Source of the DNA: Thermodesulfovibrionales bacterium
Lineage (GTDB): Bacteria; Nitrospirota; Thermodesulfovibrionia; Thermodesulfovibrionales; SM23-35
Direction of reading: 5' to 3'
DNA: 9,816 nt
NCBI GenBank assembly: GCA_020053565.1
Contig: JAGVMY010000151.1
Span: forward strand, 1-9,816
The position numbers and the translations under genes are program-made. The notes beneath the pieces were generated by a model. It saw nothing but the letters and a program-made list of their open reading frames with translations. It was not told the DNA's origin and searched no databases. Positions 1-5,466 of the stretch are shown piece by piece; position 1 is the first letter of the stretch, and each line of letters opens with the position of its first letter.

Positions 1-903
1 ATAGCCGAATTCCCTGAGCATCTCTAAATCAAATCGTGTTCTTTGTTCAATCCTCTGTGCCTCAAGTGTCTTTCCCTCTTTCAAAAAATAGTCAATCCTT
101 TCTTCCATTTCTTTTTCTATTCCCTTTAAGGCTGGCCCAAGCCTTTCCCTTGGTGTAATCCAGTGACTGTTTGGGAAAAGGGAAATTTTCTCTAACTTTC
201 TTATTCTTTCACCTGTTAAAGGGTCAAACTCATGGAGTGCATCAATATCATTACCAAAAAACCCTATACGTATTCCTTTATCCAGTGAAAAAGATGGATA
301 GACCCCTACAATATCACCCCTTGCCCTGAATGTCCCTCGTCTGAATTCAGTATCTGAACGCGTATATTGCATCTCAACCAGTTTCCTCAATATTTCATCG
401 CGCTCAGTCCGCATCCCCTCTTCTACAACCAGATGCATGTCCATATAGTCCTGTGGTGAGCCGATGCCGTAAATGCAGGATACAGAAGCAATAACAATCG
501 TGTCTCTTCTTTCGAGAACAGCCCTTGTGGCGGAATGTCGCATCCTGTCTATATCATCATTTATGAGAGCATCTTTCTCTATGTATGTGTCAGTTGTGGG
601 GATATACGCCTCAGGTTGATAGTAATCATAGTAGCTGACAAAGAACTCAACAGCATTCTCTGGAAAGAGTTCTTTAAATTCTCCATAAAGCTGTGCAGCA
701 AGAGTCTTATTATGTGCAATGACAAGGGCAGGCTTATGAACATTGGCAATCACATTTGCGATGGTGAATGTCTTACCAGAACCGGTTACACCTAAGAGCA
801 CCCGGTGTGTGAGCCCTTTTTTGATGCCCTTTGTAAGCTCTTTTATGGCCTTTGGCTGGTCACCTTTTGGAGAAAAAGAAGTAGTGAGTTTGAAATTTTC
901 CAT
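1..903 (-). CDS. uvrB: UvrABC excinuclease subunit B, N-terminal part (runs off left edge)
   Basis: UvrB is the DNA-dependent ATPase of nucleotide excision repair; it receives damaged DNA from UvrA and positions UvrC for incision. The 301 codons present are slightly under half of a usual protein of about 670 residues; the C-terminal helicase motifs lie outside the window. Visible features are Walker A GVTGSGKT (residues 38-45), the damage-probing beta-hairpin with its tyrosine cluster YYDYYQPEAYIP (91-102), the following RHSATRAVLERRDTIVIASV stretch (122-141), and the ending LEMLREFGY. The ATG at 903 is preceded by AGGA about 9 nt upstream. It follows the YvlD-like gene by 35 bp in the same direction, so it is probably the third gene of a repair operon with the endonuclease III-like gene. 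Residues 112-113 read AL in DALINDD, where many UvrBs have SS; otherwise it looks typical. Identification is very secure. Confidence 0.97.
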   Translation of the reverse strand, partial: MENFKLTTSFSPKGDQPKAIKELTKGIKKGLTHRVLLGVTGSGKTFTIANVIANVHKPALVIAHNKTLAAQLYGEFKELFPENAVEFFVSYYDYYQPEAYIPTTDTYIEKDALINDDIDRMRHSATRAVLERRDTIVIASVSCIYGIGSPQDYMDMHLVVEEGMRTERDEILRKLVEMQYTRSDTEFRRGTFRARGDIVGVYPSFSLDKGIRIGFFGNDIDALHEFDPLTGERIRKLEKISLFPNSHWITPRERLGPALKGIEKEMEERIDYFLKEGKTLEAQRIEQRTRFDLEMLREFGY

Positions 904-938
904 TTAAGTGAATTCCTCTGTTTTGTGGTCTATCCTTG

Positions 939-1328
939 TTATCTATTGGAGTCTCTGTAATACGTAATTCTCTTTGCGCCGGTAAGCCATGAAAGGAGCA
1001 TGCTCACTATGCTTATAATGAGGGCACCCCAGAAAGCAGGCCAGAAGCCTTTTATCTCAAGGCCAAGATTGAGAGAATCCGAAAGAAAGGAAGTGAGGGT
1101 AAGCATCAGGGTATTGATTATTAAGGTAAAAAGACCGAGTGTGAAGATGATGAATGGAAGGGTGAAGAGCATCACAATCGGTTTTATAAATGAATTCATG
1201 AGCCCGAATAGTGCGCCGATTATTATCATCTTCCACCACTCGCCGGAAAATGTTATGCCATCTACAAACTTCACAGCAGCGACTATAGAAAGGGCGTTTA
1301 TCATTATTCTCAATATCAGGTAAGCCAT
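939..1328 (-). CDS. YvlD / phage holin 4 superfamily membrane protein
   Basis: A 129-residue, almost entirely hydrophobic protein with about four membrane segments (roughly residues 5-22, 34-56, 58-80 and 96-117) and a short basic tail. The conserved block FGLMNSFIKPIV (41-52) followed by LP (58-59) and TLGLFTLIINT (63-73), and the later FWPAFWGALIISIVS (95-109), is the signature of the YvlD / Phage_holin_4_2 (PF04020) family. The family has no settled biochemical role; despite the holin name, most members are chromosomal inner-membrane proteins. I chose the ATG at 1328 because AAGGA lies 8-9 nt upstream, while an in-frame ATG at 1349 (136 residues) has no good ribosome binding site. With the chosen start it overlaps the 3' end of the endonuclease III-like gene by 13 bp, suggesting translational coupling, and it is followed 35 bp later by uvrB. 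No DNA-repair function is implied by the family itself. Confidence 0.85.
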   Translation of the reverse strand: MAYLILRIMINALSIVAAVKFVDGITFSGEWWKMIIIGALFGLMNSFIKPIVMLFTLPFIIFTLGLFTLIINTLMLTLTSFLSDSLNLGLEIKGFWPAFWGALIISIVSMLLSWLTGAKRITYYRDSNR

Positions 1329-1972
1329 AGTATATTCCTTAAAGGGCATTTCTCACAAAGCGGGATTTTACGTTTGCAGAATGTTTTACCGGCTCTGACA
1401 AAAAGGGCATGATATTCATTAAAGAGCTTCACATCTTCTTTCAGGGATGAGTGGAAAAGTTCCTGATATTTTTCATAAGGTCTCTCATGTTCTATAATAC
1501 CATGCCTTGAGAGAACTCTTTTTGTGTAGGCATCTATGACAAAGACAGGTTTTTCAAGGGCATAAAGGAGGATTGAGTCTGCTGTCTCAGGACCAATGCC
1601 ATTCACCCTGAGGAGTTTTACCCGTAAGGTTTTCACTTCTTCATCCCTCATCTTTTTCATACTTCCATGATAGTCATTCATGAGAAAACTGATAAAAGAC
1701 TTAAGCCTCTTCGCCTTTATATTGAAATAACCCGCAGGTCGTATGAGGTCAGGAAGTTTCTTCACAGACATTTTGTGGAGAGCAATTACAGAAAGAGCAT
1801 CCTGTTTTTTTAAATTATTGATTGCCTTCTCCACATTACCCCAGTTTGTGTTCTGTGTGAGTATCGCACCAACAGCAACCTCAAACGGTGTTTCACCAGG
1901 CCACCAGTGCTGAGGCCCAAATGCACGATATAATGTATAGTACATTTCAAGGAGTCTGTTTTTTTGCTTCAT
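1316..1972 (-). CDS. Endonuclease III-like HhH-GPD DNA glycosylase (HP0602/MagIII type)
   Basis: A 218-residue helix-hairpin-helix glycosylase predicted to remove damaged bases. An aromatic WWP (residues 23-25) lies ahead of VAVGAILTQNTNW (32-44), then the hairpin VNGIGPETAD (123-132) and the catalytic-Asp segment VIDAYTKRVLSRHG (145-158; Asp147). The WWP plus LTQNT arrangement and the length match the MagIII/HP0602 (COG2231) branch, known for 3-methyladenine glycosylase activity in Helicobacter, rather than true Nth. Position 129 is Glu where E. coli Nth has its catalytic Lys120, so a monofunctional glycosylase without lyase activity is inferred. At the C-terminus, C199-x6-C206-x2-C209 matches the first three ligands of the [4Fe-4S] loop, but the fourth position is Leu214 (CPLRNILWLT, then stop). 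The start ATG at 1972 has GGAAG 7 nt upstream. It is the first gene of the leftward cluster. Confidence 0.88.
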   Translation of the reverse strand: MKQKNRLLEMYYTLYRAFGPQHWWPGETPFEVAVGAILTQNTNWGNVEKAINNLKKQDALSVIALHKMSVKKLPDLIRPAGYFNIKAKRLKSFISFLMNDYHGSMKKMRDEEVKTLRVKLLRVNGIGPETADSILLYALEKPVFVIDAYTKRVLSRHGIIEHERPYEKYQELFHSSLKEDVKLFNEYHALFVRAGKTFCKRKIPLCEKCPLRNILWLT

Positions 1973-2029
1973 TTCTTGACTTCCAACCCACTAAATAGTA
2001 GTTTATTATAACTGAAAGGAGAAGCAGGA
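1973..2029. promoter_or_regulatory. Divergent promoter region between the repair cluster and serS
   Basis: This 57-bp gap must hold initiation signals for both directions. Leftward, a perfect TATAAT is read on the minus strand at 2010-2005, leaving a leader of about 32 nt before the ATG at 1972, but no good -35 lies upstream of it. Rightward, TTGACT at 1976-1981 is a fair -35, with only a weak TAGTTT at the 17-bp spacing (1999-2004); TATTAT (2004-2009) is better but 22 bp away. The serS Shine-Dalgarno AAAGGAG is at 2015-2021, 8 nt before its ATG. Signals are read by eye and the exact start points are uncertain. Confidence 0.35.
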
Positions 2030-3298
2030 ATGCTTGATGTGCGGTTTGTGAGAGAGAATCCCGAGAAAGTGGTCAAGGCACTTGGAAAAAGGAATTATGA
2101 CAGTTCAGTGTTTGACGATTTTCTGAAAAACGAAAAATCCCGCAAAGACATACGTAAAGCGGTTGATAATCATCGAATGAAACTGAATGATATTTCTGAA
2201 AAGATTGGAGTGATGAGAAAAAAGGGAGAAGATGTTTCACAATTATTACAAGAAGCAAAAAGTTTCTCTGACACAATAAAGAATCAGGAAACTTATCTGA
2301 ATGAGTATGAAGTAAAGGTGAGAGATTCATTATTGATAATCCCTAATATCCCTCATGAATCCGTGCCTGTTGGGAAGGATGATACAGAGAATATAGAGAT
2401 ACGGAGATGGGGCGAGCCGAGGCAATTTGATTTTGAGCCGTTGAATCACTGGGATATTGGAGAAATGCTTGAGATTATTGACTTTGAAAGGGCATCGAAG
2501 ATTGCAGGAGCGCGATTTGCCCTGATGAAGGGCCTTGGTGCAAAGCTCGAACGGGCATTGATGAACTTCATGCTGGATTTAAATGTCTCTAAGGGTTATA
2601 AGGAGGTCTTTCCTCCAATACTTGTCAACAAAGAGAGCATGACAGGGACAGGGCAACTTCCTAAGTTTGCCCATGAGCTATTCATCATTTCTGATCCTGA
2701 GTTGTATCTTATACCCACAGCAGAGGTCTCTGTGACGAACATCCATAGAAATGAAATCCTGAGCGAAAAGGAGTTACCGATTTACTATACAGCCCATACA
2801 CCATGCTTCAGGCGCGAGGCAGGTTCATATGGAAAGGATGTAAGGGGTCTTATACGGCAGCATCAGTTCAATAAAGTAGAACTCGTGAAGTTTGTAAGGC
2901 CGGAAGACTCTTATAATGAACTTGAATCCCTTACGAGAGATGCCGAAGACATCCTCCAGAAACTTGAACTTCCCTACAGAGTTATAGCGCTCTGCACAGG
3001 AGACCTCGGATTTGCTGCCTCAAAGACATATGACCTTGAGGTCTGGCTCCCTGCCCAGCAACGATACAGGGAAATCTCTTCATGTTCCAATTTTGAGGAT
3101 TTTCAGGCGAGAAGGGCAGCTATACGTTTTAAACGAGAGGGCAAGAAGGGGACAGAGTTTGTGCATACCCTGAACGGTTCAAGCCTTGCGATCGGCCGGA
3201 CAGTGATCGCAATCCTTGAAAACTACCAGCAGAAGGACGGGAGCGTGGTGGTCCCTGAAGGATTAAGGCCATATATGGGTGTAGATATAATAAAGTAG
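2030..3298 (+). CDS. serS: Seryl-tRNA synthetase
   Basis: Class II aminoacyl-tRNA synthetase that charges tRNA-Ser (and tRNA-Sec) with serine in the cytoplasm. The 422 residues match the usual bacterial length. The N-terminus MLDVRFVRENPEKV begins the tRNA-binding domain, with the long antiparallel coiled-coil arm at about residues 30-100. The catalytic core shows the TAE serine-binding loop (230-232), motif 2 FRREAGSYGKDVRGLIRQHQ (260-279), and motif 3 around NGSSLAIGRTVIAILENYQ (382-400) followed by VPEGLRPYMG (408-417). The ATG at 2030 is fixed by a strong AAAGGAG 8 nt upstream and by the conserved N-terminus. It is monocistronic as far as can be seen: divergent from the repair cluster on its left, with only a sigma-factor relic on its right. 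No clear hairpin terminator follows the stop codon. Identification is secure. Confidence 0.98.
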   Translation: MLDVRFVRENPEKVVKALGKRNYDSSVFDDFLKNEKSRKDIRKAVDNHRMKLNDISEKIGVMRKKGEDVSQLLQEAKSFSDTIKNQETYLNEYEVKVRDSLLIIPNIPHESVPVGKDDTENIEIRRWGEPRQFDFEPLNHWDIGEMLEIIDFERASKIAGARFALMKGLGAKLERALMNFMLDLNVSKGYKEVFPPILVNKESMTGTGQLPKFAHELFIISDPELYLIPTAEVSVTNIHRNEILSEKELPIYYTAHTPCFRREAGSYGKDVRGLIRQHQFNKVELVKFVRPEDSYNELESLTRDAEDILQKLELPYRVIALCTGDLGFAASKTYDLEVWLPAQQRYREISSCSNFEDFQARRAAIRFKREGKKGTEFVHTLNGSSLAIGRTVIAILENYQQKDGSVVVPEGLRPYMGVDIIK

Positions 3299-3370
3299 TC
3301 CTGAAAATTTTATGCCTGCCACATCTAATTCATTTAAACCTTTTTCTTATTTCCTTGTCTAAATAAACAG

Positions 3371-3667
3371 ATGGAAGAAGACATCAGACTCGTTGAGAGA
3401 TACATTGCTGGAGATGGAAGGTCTATTGAGGAGGCAAAGGATTTGACACAGAAGACATTTGTAAAAGCGATAAATGGGATAAGGGATTTCAGAAAAGAGG
3501 CTTCGTTTAAGACGTGGCTCTATCAGATAGCGATAAACACAAGCCTCAATCACATCAGGCAGAGCAGATATGTAGACCTGTCCTTAATGCAGTTGCTAAC
3601 ACGATATTCTATCCGCCGGTTACCGAGCCTGTCTCTTTTTCCCTTTTGTATCTCATATATTCAATGA
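3371..3667 (+). pseudogene. ECF-type sigma-70 factor remnant (core and C-terminus missing)
   Basis: Residues 1-21 (MEEDIRLVERYIAGDGRSIE and one more) look like the start of an extracytoplasmic-function sigma factor. The reading frame then jumps directly to AKDLTQKTFVKAI (22-34) and FRKEASFKTWLYQIAINTSL (40-59), which is late region 2, the -10 recognition part. The roughly 20-25 residues normally between these blocks (the LVxxYQxxIYxLxYR segment of region 2.1) are absent without loss of frame. The junction IEE-AK could be a collapse between two similar IEE-type codon runs (inference). Homology ends near HIRQSR (about 3568); region 4, needed for -35 binding, is missing. The remaining codons to 3667 overlap the 3' end of the opposing flippase gene and look like chance read-through. 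No convincing ribosome binding site precedes the ATG. A functional minimal regulator is unlikely; I read it as a decaying gene. Confidence 0.72.
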
Positions 3668-4538
3668 GACCCAAAAGACTGCCGACAGCTGAGCTGAGAA
3701 ACCACGAGAGAGAGAGAGCAGTTGCGATCTCAGGCTTGATACCAATAAGACCGAAAAGTACTACAAATGCACTTTCTCTTACACCGAGGCCGGATATAGA
3801 AATTGGCAACATTGTGAATAGAATGATGAGCGGTAAAAAGATCAAGAATACAATAAAAGAGATATGCTCTCCTAACCCAAGTGCAAGGATGTAGACTGCA
3901 AAAATATTCGAGAGCTGGACGATTACAGAGATAAGCAAAGCCTTTCCAATTATCGTTTTTTGATGCCGATAAGCGTGGAAATAGTCATAAAATCCCGAGA
4001 CTATTTTTATGCTCTTACCGAGACGCAGGCCAAAGAGTAAAAAGCTCGCAATAATGAAGGATAAGACAACAAGTGGGAGCAGCCATTCTATGCGTGAACC
4101 AAGAAGATAGGTATACCCAAAGGGGAACGCAACAGTGCATATTGCCATCAGCATCGTAAAGCCGAGATATCTATCCATGAAAATAGAAGCAATGGTAAGA
4201 CTGCTCTTCCCTATTGCCTTATACAGATAAAATGCCTTCACCGCATCTCCTCCAATAATCCCGGGGAGCAAGGTATTAAAGAAGCAACCTATCATGTAGA
4301 GGGAAAAGAGCTTTCTTAACCCGAGTACTCCTGGAAGAAGGAGCCTCCATCTTAATGTTGATAACAACTGAGCGAATAGATAAAGAAATATTGCAAAAAT
4401 AAAGGCAGCCGGATTCATCCCTTTCAATGTTGAGAGGACCCGCTCAACTCCTGTTCTCGACAAGACAAAATAAAGAAGAACAGAGCTTATAACGAGCTTG
4501 AGGATAAGAAAAAATAGCTTATTTGATTTCAGGGCCAA
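3609..4538 (-). CDS. Flippase-like LPG_synthase_TM (UPF0104/TIGR00374) membrane protein
   Basis: A 309-residue integral membrane protein with about 7-8 hydrophobic helices. It carries the family's conserved blocks: FFNTLLPGIIGGDAVKAFYL (86-105), DRYLGF (122-127) and LPISISGLGVRESAFVVLFG (244-263). Members of PF03706 share the membrane domain of MprF, which moves lysyl-phosphatidylglycerol across the membrane; stand-alone copies beside glycosyltransferases are usually called lipid flippases, mostly without direct proof. There is no cytosolic aminoacyl-transferase domain here. It is last in the leftward operon and overlaps the GT2 gene by 20 bp. The start is uncertain: the frame opens with TTG at 4538, with AAGG only 3 nt upstream; a CTG two codons later has the same AAGG at a better 9-nt spacing. 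The next Met is residue 41, too late because it would remove the first helix. It may help export the sugar lipid made by the GT2, or another lipid. Confidence 0.85.
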   Translation of the reverse strand: MALKSNKLFFLILKLVISSVLLYFVLSRTGVERVLSTLKGMNPAAFIFAIFLYLFAQLLSTLRWRLLLPGVLGLRKLFSLYMIGCFFNTLLPGIIGGDAVKAFYLYKAIGKSSLTIASIFMDRYLGFTMLMAICTVAFPFGYTYLLGSRIEWLLPLVVLSFIIASFLLFGLRLGKSIKIVSGFYDYFHAYRHQKTIIGKALLISVIVQLSNIFAVYILALGLGEHISFIVFLIFLPLIILFTMLPISISGLGVRESAFVVLFGLIGIKPEIATALSLSWFLSSAVGSLLGLIEYMRYKREKETGSVTGG

Positions 4539-5466
4539 TAACCTTCTTGATCACGTAGATTGGTTTTCTCTGGCTTTCATGATAGACTCTCACGAGCATC
4601 TCTCCGAGGAGGCCCATTCCAATAAGCTGGATTCCCACGATAATGAGGAGGGCACCAAGCAAAAGGAGCGGTCTCCCTCCTATATCATGACCAAAAAAGA
4701 GTTTATCTATGCTCAGATAGAGGGAGATGAGAAAACCGAGGAAACCAAATATCATGCCCACAGGACCGAAAAATTGCATTGGTTTTGTAGAAAAGCTCTG
4801 AAGAAATTTTACAGTAATCAAATCCAGCACCACTTTTATTGTGCGTGAGATACCATACTTTGATTTTCCCCGTAGTCTCGGATAGTGTACGGTTTCAACC
4901 TCTGCAACTCTCACACCATACCAGCTCGCAATAGCTGGAATAAACCTGTGCATTTCGCCATAGAGTTTTAGATTTTTTATTACATCCCTCCTGTATGCCT
5001 TAAGGGAGCATCCATAGTCATGAAGTTTTACACCAGTCACATTACTTATGAGCCAGTTTGCAATAATAGAGGGAAGCCTTCTTGTGAAGAATGGGTCTTT
5101 TCTCTTTTTTCTCCAGCCGCTCACAAGGTCATGGTCTTTTATAAGGTCAAGAAGTTTCGGAATGTCTGCAGGGTCATTCTGGAGATCACCGTCCATTGTG
5201 ATAATAACATCCCCGCGTGCAAAGTCAAATCCTGCAGCAAATCCTGCGGTCTGCCCGAAATTTCGCCTTAGACTCAGCACAACAACGCTTTTATCTTTAG
5301 CCTGGATCTCCTCGAGAATAGAGAGCGTCCTGTCAGTGCTGCCATCATCTACAAAGAGTATCTCATATTCCATTTTGAGAAGGTCAAGTGACGCCTTGAG
5401 TTTTTCATAAAGAATATGAATGTTTTCTTCTTCGTTGTAAAGAGGTATGACTATAGAGAGAGTCAT
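4519..5466 (-). CDS. GT2 polyprenyl-phosphate glycosyltransferase (GtrB/ArnC/DPM1-like)
   Basis: Predicted to transfer a sugar from a nucleotide sugar to polyprenyl phosphate on the cytoplasmic face of the inner membrane. In the 315-residue product, the GT-A fold begins with LSIVIPLYNEEENI (3-16) and contains VDDGSTD (39-45), the metal-binding MDGDLQNDP (91-99) and YPRLRGKSKYG (195-205), the arginine-rich loop seen in GtrB/ArnC relatives. Two C-terminal membrane helices (about 232-255 and 266-290) anchor it, as in GtrB and ArnC. The donor sugar cannot be read from the sequence. I chose the ATG at 5466 because GGGGAG lies 6 nt upstream; a TTG one codon earlier is also possible. The start shares one base with the upstream stop codon (TGATG), and the 3' end overlaps the flippase-like gene by 20 bp, so the three membrane genes should be made together. 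Confidence 0.93.
   Translation of the reverse strand: MTLSIVIPLYNEEENIHILYEKLKASLDLLKMEYEILFVDDGSTDRTLSILEEIQAKDKSVVVLSLRRNFGQTAGFAAGFDFARGDVIITMDGDLQNDPADIPKLLDLIKDHDLVSGWRKKRKDPFFTRRLPSIIANWLISNVTGVKLHDYGCSLKAYRRDVIKNLKLYGEMHRFIPAIASWYGVRVAEVETVHYPRLRGKSKYGISRTIKVVLDLITVKFLQSFSTKPMQFFGPVGMIFGFLGFLISLYLSIDKLFFGHDIGGRPLLLLGALLIIVGIQLIGMGLLGEMLVRVYHESQRKPIYVIKKVIGPEIK

Noticed and set aside
535..795. Plus-strand frame of 86 codons opposite uvrB
   Set aside because: Shadow of uvrB; the minus-strand frame shows unmistakable UvrB motifs across the same bases.
3299..3370. Terminator or promoter between serS and the sigma relic
   Set aside because: T-rich but without a stem of useful length, and no convincing -35/-10 pair could be read.
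3514..3894. Plus-strand open frame overlapping the sigma relic and the flippase-like gene
   Set aside because: Antisense to conserved LPG_synthase_TM motifs, no family resemblance and no ribosome binding site.
4498..5410. Several plus-strand frames opposite the GT2 gene
   Set aside because: All are antisense to strongly conserved GT2 motifs and carry no recognisable protein signature.
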